64,000 nucleotides of DNA, from the NCBI RefSeq assembly GCF_001613065.1, contig NZ_BDBQ01000001.1:186001-250000 (forward strand). The letters are read 5' to 3'. The first letter of the stretch is position 1. Each line of letters opens with the position of its first letter. The notes beneath the pieces were generated by a model. That model ran no database searches, was not told the origin of the DNA, and saw only the letters and a list, made by a program, of their open reading frames with translations. Both the position numbers and the translations under genes were made by a program. The stretch comes from Nocardia miyunensis NBRC 108239 (GTDB lineage: Bacteria > Actinomycetota > Actinomycetes > Mycobacteriales > Mycobacteriaceae). Positions 25,307 through 33,954 of the stretch are shown here, piece after piece.

Positions 25307-26427
25307 CAGGCGCTCCTCGGCAGTTCGAGCAAGTGGGTCGCGACAATGTCTCGCTGAATCTCGCTGGTCCCGCCGTAGATGGTGGCCGCTCGGGCATAGG
25401 CCCACTCGCGACGCCACGACTGCGCCGCCGGAGTATCACCGGACTCGATTGCACCACAAAGCAATTCGCGGGCCGTATCGAACACAGCCTGCTCCGCGGC
25501 GCCGATCATGATCTTGTCGACAGAGGCTTCGGGCCCGGGTAGGTGCCCCGTGGCGATGCGCTCCTGGGTGGCCTTGGAAGTTGCCCGAAACGCCCACAGC
25601 AGCTGGAAAGCCTGGCCCAGGGCGGCCGCCGATCCCGTCTCGTCCGCACGGTCCAGCAGCAGACCCAAGTGATAACCGAGCCACGCGCCACGCTGCCAGA
25701 AGATCGCCCCGCGTTCACAGGAAAGGATGTGCTGGGCGACCTTCCAGCCCCCGTCGACATCGCCCAGCAGCCGATGCGCCGGAACCTCGACGTCGACGAA
25801 CGAGGTCGAGCAGAACTCCTCGACCCTTGCCATCGTCCGTAGCGGACGTGCCGCAACACCCGGTGTGTTCATGTCGACCAGGAAGGCACTGATACCGCGT
25901 GAACCCGGCCGGCCGGTCCGCGCGAGCACGACGCATCGGGTCGCATGGTGTGCGAAGCTGGTCCACAGCTTCTCACCATTGACGACCCATACGTCACCAT
26001 TCAATTCCGCGGTCGTCCGCAACGATCCCAGATCGCTGCCTGCTTCGGGCTCGGAGAAGCCCTGACACCAGAACTCGTCGCCACGCAGCAGTCGCGGAAA
26101 GATCTCCGCGACCAAGTCCGGTGCTCCGAACTGAGCTACGGCGGGGCCGAGCACTTCGTGCATGGACCATGAGGTGGTGTGGACCGCAGCCCGGGCTGTG
26201 AGTTCCTCACCGAGAACCGCGCGCAGCGTCGGCGAGCCCCCGAGCCCGCCGACCTGCTGCGCCCAACCCCACCTCATCCAGCCGTCGTCGAACAGCATTC
26301 GCTGCAACCGGCGCTGATGATCTAGCTGGGCGGCAACACTGACGGCCGCATCTGCTGAGGGAGTCACGTCCCGCTCGTGGTCGTCGAGCCACGCTCGCAC
26401 ACCGTGGCGGAATTCATCGACCTGCAT
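25306..26427 (-). CDS. Acyl-CoA dehydrogenase, large partner subunit
   Basis: A 373-residue ACAD with FAD signature WCQGFSEPEAGSDLGSLRT, VNGEKLWTS, and C-terminus IYGGTSEIQRDIVATHLLELP. Gly stands at the MCAD Glu position; the Glu of SCERGAIFW on helix G is the likely base. It starts 16 bases after the DapA-like stop, with GGAG upstream of ATG 26427. It is the second gene of the eight-gene operon, and the small ACAD downstream is its presumed partner. Confidence 0.88.
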   Translation of the reverse strand: MQVDEFRHGVRAWLDDHERDVTPSADAAVSVAAQLDHQRRLQRMLFDDGWMRWGWAQQVGGLGGSPTLRAVLGEELTARAAVHTTSWSMHEVLGPAVAQFGAPDLVAEIFPRLLRGDEFWCQGFSEPEAGSDLGSLRTTAELNGDVWVVNGEKLWTSFAHHATRCVVLARTGRPGSRGISAFLVDMNTPGVAARPLRTMARVEEFCSTSFVDVEVPAHRLLGDVDGGWKVAQHILSCERGAIFWQRGAWLGYHLGLLLDRADETGSAAALGQAFQLLWAFRATSKATQERIATGHLPGPEASVDKIMIGAAEQAVFDTARELLCGAIESGDTPAAQSWRREWAYARAATIYGGTSEIQRDIVATHLLELPRSA

Positions 26428-26443
26428 TGCGCAAGCTCCGTTC

Positions 26444-27436
26444 TCAGGACTCGATGAAGCCCGACGCCGCATACGCGGCACGGATCGGATCCTTCAGTTC
26501 ATCGGGAAATGCGGTCTGCGGTGGCCGCGAATGCGGGAAGTCGCCGACCGGGAGCCCGAGCAGCGAGGCGCCGAACTTGAACCCGGCACCCCAATGGGTG
26601 AAGGCGTGCGGCCTGGCGGGGTGAGATTGGTAGCGGCGGCTCGCCGCACGCATATCGGAAAGTCCGGTTTCCGCCGCGAACTTCTCGGCGCGCTCGAAAT
26701 CCCCCTCGACCAGCAGAGCGATCCACTCTCGAAAAAGCAGTTGCCCCGGCTTCTCGTACAGGTACAGCGCCGAGCCCAGCGCCCCGGTATGAGGGATACC
26801 CAGCCGGATCCCGGCCTCATCGAGGGTCTCCCACAGCACCATTTCGGGTGCGAGGTTGTGCACGGCTAGGCTGTGCCGAGCGTCGAGGAGCCCGTTCTTC
26901 AGCCCGCACAACGCCGGAACCTCGTGGTATAGCTGCACACACTCGTCCGGAGTGAGCGCCAGGCCGGTGGAGTGCGAGTTGAAGAAACCCAGAGGCATGT
27001 CGGTGCGATTCGCGACATACCGGATGTACTCCAGCACGCCGGGTTTGCCCGAACACTCGAAGTACGGGGTGAGGATATAGCAGATATCGGCCCCTAACTC
27101 CTGCGCATGCAGGGTCAGCTCGACGCACTGCTTGGCGGTGTCGGTGCTCGACATGATCTGGATCAGAGCCGAGGGTTTGACCCGGCGTGCCTCCTCGATA
27201 GCCACTCGCACCACTTCTTTGAGCTCGTCGGTGGTCAGCGACCAGAGCTCGGCGATGCCACCGGTCAACCAGAGACCGTCTTGGTCCAGATCCACCAGGC
27301 AGTAGCGCACCAGGGCACGCAGCGCCTCGTAGTCGATATCGTCACCGTCCACACCGGAGAACGGCGTGTACAGCGAGCTGCAGTTCCCCCGCAGATGCTC
27401 ACACGCCCAGTCTTTCGCTTCCTTGGCTGTGGTCAC
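26444..27436 (-). CDS. DapA (dihydrodipicolinate synthase/NAL) family lyase, atypical active site
   Basis: A 330-residue TIM-barrel class I aldolase-like protein. The Schiff-base Lys is present in ALCGLKNGLLD (near 180). The usual GTTGE is GGIAE (near 59-63), and the conserved catalytic Tyr of the YNVPxRTG segment is Phe in GFFNSHSTG (near 150-157). Thus a carbonyl-binding Lys remains but the proton relay differs, and a lysine-biosynthesis role is unlikely. The GTG start follows GGAGGGAG. As first gene of an ACAD/crotonase operon it may perform a retro-aldol or hydro-lyase step (inference). Confidence 0.82.
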   Translation of the reverse strand: MTTAKEAKDWACEHLRGNCSSLYTPFSGVDGDDIDYEALRALVRYCLVDLDQDGLWLTGGIAELWSLTTDELKEVVRVAIEEARRVKPSALIQIMSSTDTAKQCVELTLHAQELGADICYILTPYFECSGKPGVLEYIRYVANRTDMPLGFFNSHSTGLALTPDECVQLYHEVPALCGLKNGLLDARHSLAVHNLAPEMVLWETLDEAGIRLGIPHTGALGSALYLYEKPGQLLFREWIALLVEGDFERAEKFAAETGLSDMRAASRRYQSHPARPHAFTHWGAGFKFGASLLGLPVGDFPHSRPPQTAFPDELKDPIRAAYAASGFIES

Positions 27437-27498
27437 AGACAAACTCCCTCCGAAGTGGTGCACGCCGATCCACACTCAACGGCTATTCCATGCTCGCA

Positions 27499-27528
27499 AT
27501 AGTAGAATGCACTTTACGTTTCGTGCAA
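27499..27528 (-). promoter_or_regulatory. Promoter of the DapA/ACAD/crotonase operon, TTGCAC-N18-TACTAT
   Basis: Minus-strand TTGCAC (27528-27523), 18-base spacer, TACTAT (27504-27499), 63 bases before the GTG start. The spacer sequence also resembles that at 3858-3875. Confidence 0.55.
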
Positions 27529-27610
27529 GTGTCTATTACAGTCACTTCATCTTCACGTGCCAGATTCTCCGATAACATCGGAAAAGACGGTTCTCGATGT
27601 ACGCTCGTAG

Positions 27611-27628
27611 CGTTCTAGAACGTTGACA
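27611..27628 (+). promoter_or_regulatory. Perfect palindrome CGTTCTAGAACG overlapping a TTGACA -35 element
   Basis: CGTTCTAGAACG (27611-27622) is a perfect 12-base palindrome directly followed by TTGACA (27623-27628). It lies 166 bases upstream of the SDR at 27794, in the gap to the divergent DapA operon. It looks like a TetR-type operator placed to block or activate a promoter. No convincing -10 element follows. The rest of 27529-27793 holds no gene that I can support. Confidence 0.45.
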
Positions 27629-27793
27629 GTGCACCTGCAGCCCACCTGCGCAGGGAGGTAACACCCTCGCGGTCCCCTTCGCGACCTCGCCTCGCCCTGG
27701 AGGTCCTCGATACGTCGCAAGCTGCCCACGTCTCGGAGCGAGCGGGTGCGCATCGACTGTCAACTATTCGGAACGACAAGTAGGTAGAGGCTC

Positions 27794-28558
27794 ATGAGGT
27801 CGACCAGTATGGACGGCAAAGTCGTCGTTATCTCCGGCTCTTCGACAGGCGTCGGCAGGGCAACCGCCGTCCGCTTGGCACACGACGGCGCCACCGTCGT
27901 GCTGCTCGCACGGCGAAAGCTCCTACTGGACGAGGTCGCCGACGAAATCGGGCCGCACGCGGTACCGATCGTGACCGATGTAACTGACAGCGCCCAGGTT
28001 CGCGCAGCCTTCGACCAGGTTGCGGCGCAGTTCGGCCGCGTCGATGTTCTGGTGAATTCAGCCGGCGTCACGCGGATCCGGCTCATCGAGGAGGCCAGCG
28101 ACGAGGACATCACCGTGTCGGTGAACACGAACCTGCTAGCGCCGATCTATACCACGCGAGCCGCGATTCCCCTGCTCAAGGCGGCGGGCGGCGGTGACAT
28201 CGTCAATCTCTCCTCGGAGATCACACTCGACCACATGCCGCTGATGACGCTGTATTCGACTACCAAACGCGGACTCAACGGATTCACCGAGGCGATGTGC
28301 CGGGAGTTGCGTCGCGACCAGATCCGAGTGACGCTGGTAATTCTCGGCGCTGTCGGCGACACCGGATTCCACGAGAACTTCGGTCCCGGAGACCTGGAAC
28401 GAGCCTGGCCGATCTGGGAAGCCGACGGCTATCTGACCCGGATGAGCGGAACGCAACTGCTGACGTCGGCAGTTGTGGCCGATGTTCTGCAGAATATCCT
28501 TACCGGGCCGTCCGAGCTGATGCAGGATGTGATCCACGTCCGCCCCGCCCACAGTTGA
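27794..28558 (+). CDS. SDR family oxidoreductase
   Basis: A 254-residue SDR. Cofactor motif SGSSTGVGRAT, NADP-like basic residues after strand 2 (LARRK), NSAGV, catalytic Ser in NLSSEITL and Tyr/Lys in LYSTTKRG. The end diverges from classical SDRs (ELMQDVIHVRPAHS, no VDGG), as in SDRs acting on larger substrates. ATG 27794 follows GTAGAGG. It stands alone between divergent and convergent neighbours and ends at a hairpin. Confidence 0.85.
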   Translation: MRSTSMDGKVVVISGSSTGVGRATAVRLAHDGATVVLLARRKLLLDEVADEIGPHAVPIVTDVTDSAQVRAAFDQVAAQFGRVDVLVNSAGVTRIRLIEEASDEDITVSVNTNLLAPIYTTRAAIPLLKAAGGGDIVNLSSEITLDHMPLMTLYSTTKRGLNGFTEAMCRELRRDQIRVTLVILGAVGDTGFHENFGPGDLERAWPIWEADGYLTRMSGTQLLTSAVVADVLQNILTGPSELMQDVIHVRPAHS

Positions 28559-28559
28559 C

Positions 28560-28584
28560 CGGCCACCGGGCTCGCGGGTGGCCG
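28560..28584. terminator. Hairpin between SDR and convergent TetR gene
   Basis: Perfect 8-base arms CGGCCACC (28560-28567) and GGTGGCCG (28577-28584), 9-base loop, starting two bases after the SDR stop. Confidence 0.5.
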
Positions 28585-28643
28585 ACGGCAATCCGGGATC
28601 GCCGGCACCGGCGAGGTGTTGCTTGGCCTCGGTATTCCCCCCT

Positions 28644-29342
28644 TTATCGTGCCCCCTGCAGAATCGCGGCCGACCAGAAGGTCCACAGGTCATCAGCACT
28701 GGTACTCGGACTGCCGGCCAGCACCGTGGAGTGTGTCGTGGAGAGCAGAAGTTCCTGCAACAAGGCCGCCTGGGTTTCGAGCCCGACGTCGTCGCGCAGG
28801 CGCCCCGCCGCCGCACCCTGGCTCAGTAACTCGACGATGAACGAGCGTAGCGGTTCCAGGGCGTATTTCAGTTCGCTCGGACGGGTCTCGGCCAGCCGCA
28901 GATGAAAAATGCTCAGTGCCCGCGACAATCGGCCCGGCACGGAGGCGAGCTCGACCATCCCGTACATCAGGGCTTTGATCCGCAAACCTGGGTCCGTCTC
29001 GCGATCACAACGCTCCCGCAGCAGGGGCATGGCCGTGCGCCGCAGAACGGTTTCATAGACTGCCAGCAGTAGGCTGTCCTTGCCGTCGAAATAAGCGTAG
29101 AACGTGCCCAGCGACATCTCGGAACGATCGACGACATCCTGAATGGTGAAATCGCTCTCGTCACGCTCGTTGAGCAGGTCGATCGCTGCCGCGACGAAAC
29201 GATCACTGCGCTCCTGAGCACGCGCGCGCGCACTCCGCAGCGACCGCGCGATACTGTCTTTCTGCCAGCTGGGGATATGAGGTTCGGACTGCTCGCCGTC
29301 AGGCGTCAGCCGCTCCGGCTTCGGGGGCGTTATGACGTTCAC
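28644..29342 (-). CDS. TetR/AcrR-family transcriptional regulator
   Basis: A 232-residue regulator with a long polar N-terminal arm (about 45 residues, Arg-rich) before the helix-turn-helix (FTIQDVVDRSEMSLGTFYAY followed by FDGKDSL). The rest is the helical ligand domain. The start is GTG 29342 after CGAGAGA. It lies between SDRs and near both the mce and DapA operons, so it could control any of them, perhaps via the palindrome at 27611 or the repeat at 29691. Confidence 0.85.
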   Translation of the reverse strand: MNVITPPKPERLTPDGEQSEPHIPSWQKDSIARSLRSARARAQERSDRFVAAAIDLLNERDESDFTIQDVVDRSEMSLGTFYAYFDGKDSLLLAVYETVLRRTAMPLLRERCDRETDPGLRIKALMYGMVELASVPGRLSRALSIFHLRLAETRPSELKYALEPLRSFIVELLSQGAAAGRLRDDVGLETQAALLQELLLSTTHSTVLAGSPSTSADDLWTFWSAAILQGAR

Positions 29343-29690
29343 CGTTCTCTCGAGGTCGACTTCAGTCAGGAAGTCCTTGCTTTACCTCAACACATTGCCC
29401 ACATCGAGCATCGTACTCTAGGGCAGTTCTTACCAATTGCTCACAGCATTCTACTGCCAAGAGCGTCCGGCTTTTGCGTTCCGTACCGGCGCCGCGAGGA
29501 CTGTCGGAGCCGACATACGCTCAGCTCGCCCCGCAAGTGGCCCTCGCCGCCCCGCCACCGTTGACACGCAGGTTGCACCAGACCTGTCGACTGCAACCAC
29601 GTCCTCGCCTCACGGGTCCCCACCCCCTGGACCAGGGCTGAATCGGCGAAACTAATTTTGCAGTCCGGCATACATTTTTGGAGAGTGTAG

Positions 29691-29707
29691 TTCTAAAATT
29701 TATAGAA
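29691..29707. promoter_or_regulatory. Inverted repeat upstream of SDR 29757
   Basis: TTCTA-AAATTTA-TAGAA, perfect 5-base arms, 50 bases upstream of the ATG in an AT-rich stretch. It is a candidate operator in the 415-base gap between the divergent TetR (29342) and SDR (29757) genes. I see no gene in 29343-29690. Confidence 0.35.
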
Positions 29708-29756
29708 GTGCGATACCTTATGAGGGAACAATCGGTTCTAACCAGAGGAAATAAGG

Positions 29757-30590
29757 ATGAAAGATCCACTCGGGTACAGCGGACTACACGTCGTAGTCAC
29801 CGGCGCGGCGTCGGGAATGGGCGCCGCGACGGCACGCATCCTCGTTCAGCTCGGCGCGCGGGTCACCGGCGTTGACGTCAAGCCCACCCAAGCACCTGTC
29901 GATTTGGTGATCGAGGCCGACCTGCGCGACCCCGACTCGATTGCCGAGGCGGCAGCCACAATCAACGGTCCGGTCCACGCCGTCTTCTCTTGCGCTGGGC
30001 TGCCGGGCGGCGCCTTCCCTCCCGTCGACGTGCTGCTGGTCAACTTCGTCGGGGCTCGCCATTTCGTCGAGCTACTCCTGCCCAAGATTGCCCCCGGCGG
30101 CGCGATTGCGGCCATAGCCTCGAATGCGGCCATGGGCTGGCAGCTCCAGCTCTCGGACTTGATGGAACTCGTGACAATCGACGGATTCGGGGCCGGCAAG
30201 AAGTGGTGCGAGGAAAACACCCAGCGCATGGAACCGGACGCCTATTCGTTTTCGAAGAAGGTGCTCAACGCCTGGGTTGCATCGCGGGCCGCGACCCTCA
30301 TCACCGAAGGTATCCGACTGAACTGCATAAATCCCGGTCCGACCGACACCGCGATGATGCCGCACTTCGTGGAGCACTCCGGCGCCCAAATCGTCGATGC
30401 TTTCGTCGGTCCGATCGGGCGACACTCGACAGCCGAGGAACAAGCGTGGCCGCTCGTCTTCCTCAACAGCCCCCGTTCCAGCTATGTCAACGGTGAAACA
30501 TTCACCACAGATGGTGGATTCTTCGGCGCGGTGCAGACCGGACAGCTCGACCTGGCCAGCCTGTTCGGTGAGGCCGGGCAACAAACGTAA
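29757..30590 (+). CDS. SDR family oxidoreductase with extended Ser-Tyr loop (3alpha-HSD/coniferyl-alcohol dehydrogenase type)
   Basis: A 277-residue SDR. The cofactor motif is VTGAASGMGAAT, with an Asp at the end of strand 2 (GVDV, NAD type). The catalytic Ser is in AIASNAAMG, and Tyr/Lys in AYSFSKK come about 40 residues later, after a long insertion, as in bacterial 3alpha-hydroxysteroid and coniferyl-alcohol dehydrogenases. ATG 29757 follows AGAGGAAATAAGG. A steroid-like alcohol is a plausible substrate, inferred from family and context. Confidence 0.85.
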   Translation: MKDPLGYSGLHVVVTGAASGMGAATARILVQLGARVTGVDVKPTQAPVDLVIEADLRDPDSIAEAAATINGPVHAVFSCAGLPGGAFPPVDVLLVNFVGARHFVELLLPKIAPGGAIAAIASNAAMGWQLQLSDLMELVTIDGFGAGKKWCEENTQRMEPDAYSFSKKVLNAWVASRAATLITEGIRLNCINPGPTDTAMMPHFVEHSGAQIVDAFVGPIGRHSTAEEQAWPLVFLNSPRSSYVNGETFTTDGGFFGAVQTGQLDLASLFGEAGQQT

Positions 30591-30632
30591 CCGTAGGCGA
30601 TATCCGAGATCTGGCAATGTGGTCGGTGAACA

Positions 30633-30812
30633 ATGGAATGCCATATGACCGTGTATCTCGACGATGGTGACCCTCTGCATTTCCGCGCCGGCCGCGCTGC
30701 GGCCGAGGCCTTCGCCGCCGCGGCCGAGGCGCGACAGCTGGCCAGGGTCGTCATCGATGAGCAAATAAGCCCGAATTTGCCGGTCATGCCATACGAGGAG
30801 TTATGGCGCTGA
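30633..30812 (+). CDS. Small protein of unknown function (59 aa)
   Basis: A 59-codon frame from ATG 30633 (or ATG 30645) encodes a compact acidic/Ala-rich protein: VYLDDGDPLHFRAGRAAAEA, an Ala/Glu helix, then VVIDEQISPNLPVMPYEELWR. It lies 42 bases after the SDR and converges on the Mce-associated gene, whose stop is 17 bases further. Codon use is biased to GC at third positions as in its neighbours, and the sequence looks like a folded small protein rather than noise. No family is recognised. Confidence 0.5.
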   Translation: MECHMTVYLDDGDPLHFRAGRAAAEAFAAAAEARQLARVVIDEQISPNLPVMPYEELWR

Positions 30813-30829
30813 TGCGGATTCGGTCCGGA

Positions 30830-31498
30830 TCAGGGCAGGTCAACCTTATCGGCCAGCCAGCGTCCACCGACGCGTTGCATGGTCATCACCACTCGGCTGC
30901 GATCGACACGTGGATCCGGGGTGACGGTGTTTGTCACCGTCTGGTCGATGAACAGCAGAACCTCGACCCTGTTCTTGGTGGCGGACTTGATTCCGGCATC
31001 GACTACTGTTCCATGAGCGGTGGCCTTGTTGTCGGCCAGCAGCTGCCTCAACTGGGCACTGGACTGGGAATACATATTCTTGAATTCGCCGGTGGCTCCG
31101 TTCAGCACCGCTGTGAAATCCTGATCGAGATGGTCGGAATTAACACTGGTGAGGGTGACCGCGTATTGTCGCGCAGCCTCTCTGGCCTGATCGGCCGCAG
31201 AGTCGACATCGCGGTCCTCCTTCAGCTTCCAGCCGAAAACAACCGCGGCCGACAGCGATGCCACCACCACAGCGGCCGTAGTCGCTAGACCGGTCCACCG
31301 AACCCACCGTCGCGAGCGCAATGGCGGGCGGTTGCCCTCATCGGCCCCAGGCGTTTCCTCGGCCTCCTCCCTTTCTTCGGCTCTCTCCGCATCTTCGGTC
31401 CTCTCGTCCGCAGTCTCTTCGACGGCTCGTTCGGGTTCGGAGTCGGCACTCTGGACAGATTCTGCGGCAATCGATTCGATCGAGCTGGACGTGCTCAC
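30830..31498 (-). CDS. Mce-associated membrane protein
   Basis: A 222-residue protein with an acidic Glu-rich cytoplasmic N-terminus (about 60 residues), one transmembrane segment (GLATTAAVVVASLSAAVVFG, near 69-90), and an extracytoplasmic domain (RQYAVTLTSVNSDHLDQDF...VTMQRVGGRWLADKVDLP) like the Mam proteins at the end of mce operons. They stabilise or assist the Mce complex. The GTG start at 31498 follows AGAGGAGAAG; the longer frame from a TTG lacks a site. Last gene of the mce operon, 42 bases after MceF. Confidence 0.85.
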   Translation of the reverse strand: MSTSSSIESIAAESVQSADSEPERAVEETADERTEDAERAEEREEAEETPGADEGNRPPLRSRRWVRWTGLATTAAVVVASLSAAVVFGWKLKEDRDVDSAADQAREAARQYAVTLTSVNSDHLDQDFTAVLNGATGEFKNMYSQSSAQLRQLLADNKATAHGTVVDAGIKSATKNRVEVLLFIDQTVTNTVTPDPRVDRSRVVMTMQRVGGRWLADKVDLP

Positions 31499-31540
31499 CT
31501 GACTTCTCCTCTGTGTAGTCGTTTTCAACCGACGTACCTG

Positions 31541-32848
31541 TCACCTCGGCGGGGTACCGGGGACTTTCGGGCCGCCATACGGCACCGGAATTGATTGCGG
31601 ACCAATCGGTGTCGGAGTCGCACGCTCGTCGGGAACGACGCCCGCGGGCGGGGCGGCCGTATCGTCGCCGGGTGGGCGCGGGGCGTTTCTCGCGCCGCGG
31701 ATCAGCACCGAAGGATCCTGGCTGGGGCAGTACGTATGCAGGTACGGCTCCGGCGAATCGGGCTGCGACGGAGGCAGCCGTGGAAGCTGGTAATCACAGG
31801 TGTAGCGCGGGTAGATGTCGACCAGGCCCCAGATACCCCCGTCGTGGAACACTGATGCGATAGCACCGAGAGTCGACCCGGCGCGCTGTGTCGGGAAAAA
31901 GAATTCCTCGAGCGCGGGAACGTGGACATAGGCCAGCTGCGCAACGGTTGTCAGGCTGCCCAGCAACTGAGCCATCGTCGGCGAGTTGTCGGCGATAACC
32001 GCATCCATCGATTGCAGGGTGGCTGGGGTGCGGCCGAGGAAGGTGCGAAACCCCTGGTCTTTGGATTCCACGCCGCGCAGCAGACTGGACAGGTTCCTCG
32101 CGGTGTCCTGCAGCCCTGGGCCGACGTCCCCGACGGTGCCGAGCACCAATTTGCTCTGACGCAGCAGGCTCACCGTTTGCGGCAGTACGGAATCCAGCGT
32201 CGAGATCAGGAAAATGCCACCATTGAATATCGCCGCCAATTTTCGCGGGCCGTCGGGGCCGACACCGAGTTCCGTGACGATGGTTTTCAGCTTCGCCGGG
32301 TCGATTTGCGCGAGAGTGCCGTCCAGATCGCCCAGTATGGTCGACAGCGGCACGGGCGTCGATGTTTTGCCGGCCGAGATCTCCGAGCCGTTGGTCAGGT
32401 ACGGGCCACCGTCGGTGGTCGGCCTGAAGTCCAGATATTGTTCGCCCGCGACAGAAAGTCCGGCCACCCGGACCTCCCCCGCGCGCGGAATCCTGACTCT
32501 CGAATCGATCGCGGCCACTGCCAGCACTCCGTGGTCGGTCAACTCGACCGATTGCACCCGGCCGACGGCGACCCCCCGCAAAGTCACGTCTTGATTCGGC
32601 AACACACCTCCTGAGACCGTAAGGTGCACGCGCACATAGATCTTCGACGCGGTGGGGTCAACGCGGAGTGCCCCGAACACCAGATACGTCAGGCCGAGAA
32701 CCAGTGTCAGGGCGAGGGCGAGAGCGGACAGCGTCAGTCGCCGAGCCATCGTCAACCGGACCGTGGCGACGACCAGCCGGGCCGACGGCTCCAGTAATCT
32801 CGCCCCCCATCCCGCCCGTCGCGATTCCTCCATCGGTTGCTGGGTCAT
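31541..32848 (-). CDS. mceF: MceF, Mce family substrate-binding protein
   Basis: A 435-residue Mce protein. One N-terminal membrane anchor (LTLSALALALTLVLGLTYLV, near 38-58) precedes the MCE domain (IYVRVHLTVSGGVLPNQDV, with GVAVGRVQSVEL), then a long helical region and a Pro-rich C-terminus. Mce A-F proteins form the periplasmic hexameric tube that shuttles lipids to the YrbE permease. The start overlaps the MceE stop (ATGA). Confidence 0.9.
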   Translation of the reverse strand: MTQQPMEESRRAGWGARLLEPSARLVVATVRLTMARRLTLSALALALTLVLGLTYLVFGALRVDPTASKIYVRVHLTVSGGVLPNQDVTLRGVAVGRVQSVELTDHGVLAVAAIDSRVRIPRAGEVRVAGLSVAGEQYLDFRPTTDGGPYLTNGSEISAGKTSTPVPLSTILGDLDGTLAQIDPAKLKTIVTELGVGPDGPRKLAAIFNGGIFLISTLDSVLPQTVSLLRQSKLVLGTVGDVGPGLQDTARNLSSLLRGVESKDQGFRTFLGRTPATLQSMDAVIADNSPTMAQLLGSLTTVAQLAYVHVPALEEFFFPTQRAGSTLGAIASVFHDGGIWGLVDIYPRYTCDYQLPRLPPSQPDSPEPYLHTYCPSQDPSVLIRGARNAPRPPGDDTAAPPAGVVPDERATPTPIGPQSIPVPYGGPKVPGTPPR

Positions 32849-33954
32849 TTCCCCGGTCCGAACACTCGGTTCCGCAATTGCAGAAGCGTGTAGTCGAGAC
32901 TTCCGACGAACGCTCCCCAGTCCGTACCGTCGGGCAGCCTGCTGCCGAGATCGCCCGGGTGCCGCGGATCCGGCAGAGCACCGATCGCCAGGTCCTGCAG
33001 ATCGACGTTTACGTGCGACGAGGTGCCATCGGTGATCTTGATTATCGGCGCCATGAGGTTGTTGACTGCCGTCAGGCTTGCGTTGGGATTGGTTGCGGCA
33101 TCATTGAGTTCGGCCGATATCCGGTTGATGTCGGCGGTCATGCTGCGTGTATCGGTCCCCCGCACGGACGGGAATTTCGCCACCTGCTGGCTGATTCTCG
33201 CCATCTCCGAGACGAGGCCGACAATCTGCTGGGTATCGGCGGCTACGACGTCGAGCGCCGGACCGGCCGCCGCGATCGCGTCGTGGATCGTCGATTGCTG
33301 ACCCGAAAGGGTCGCCACCAGCTGGTTGGTCTGCACGAAAGCGTCGCGAATCTGGCCGGACCGTGCCGCCAGACTGTTGATCAACCGGGTCGATTCGGCG
33401 ATCAGCGCACTGAGGCGTTGCCCCTTGTTCCCGACCGCGGCCCCCAGACCGTTGACCACATTGGTCAGATCCCGGATGACTCCCCCATTGACCAGCAGCG
33501 ACGATGTCGTCAGCAGTTCTTCGATTGTCGCGGCAGCCGAGGTCGAGGAGGGGGGAATACTGTCGCCCGGGTGCAGGGTCGCGCTGTTCGGTGCCACGCC
33601 GGTCGGCGGTTCCACCGCCACGAACACGTCGCCGAGCGGTGTCGCCGACCGAAGTTCAGCCCTGGTCCCCACAGGCAGTGCTACGCCGGCCATAATTCTC
33701 ATCGTCACGACTGCGGCGTAGTCGCGCGCCTTCATCGACACGACCTCACCGACATCGGCGCCCGCCAACTTCACCTTCGCCTTGGTCGGCAGATTGAGCG
33801 CGTTGGTGAATGTCGCGTACAGGGTGTACGAGTTTGCGCCGACGCCGGGCGCAGGCAGGGGGAGGTTCTCCAGCCCCATCGAGCAGGCGGTCATCGAGGT
33901 CAACATCGCGGCCGATATGCCAGCAGTGGCGATACGAAGTCGGCGGCCCCTCAT
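32845..33954 (-). CDS. mceE: MceE, Mce family lipoprotein
   Basis: A 369-residue Mce protein of the LprK type. The signal MRGRRLRIATAGISAAMLTS ends in TAC with the likely lipidated Cys at 24. The MCE domain follows (YTLYATFTNALNLPTKAKV, GADVGEVVSM), then coiled helices. It is part of the Mce tube for lipid import. Its ATG overlaps the MceD stop as ATGA. Confidence 0.9.
   Translation of the reverse strand: MRGRRLRIATAGISAAMLTSMTACSMGLENLPLPAPGVGANSYTLYATFTNALNLPTKAKVKLAGADVGEVVSMKARDYAAVVTMRIMAGVALPVGTRAELRSATPLGDVFVAVEPPTGVAPNSATLHPGDSIPPSSTSAAATIEELLTTSSLLVNGGVIRDLTNVVNGLGAAVGNKGQRLSALIAESTRLINSLAARSGQIRDAFVQTNQLVATLSGQQSTIHDAIAAAGPALDVVAADTQQIVGLVSEMARISQQVAKFPSVRGTDTRSMTADINRISAELNDAATNPNASLTAVNNLMAPIIKITDGTSSHVNVDLQDLAIGALPDPRHPGDLGSRLPDGTDWGAFVGSLDYTLLQLRNRVFGPGK

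Noticed and set aside
30803..31288. Plus-strand 161-codon frame
   Set aside because: Antisense to the Mce-associated gene and unlike any family.
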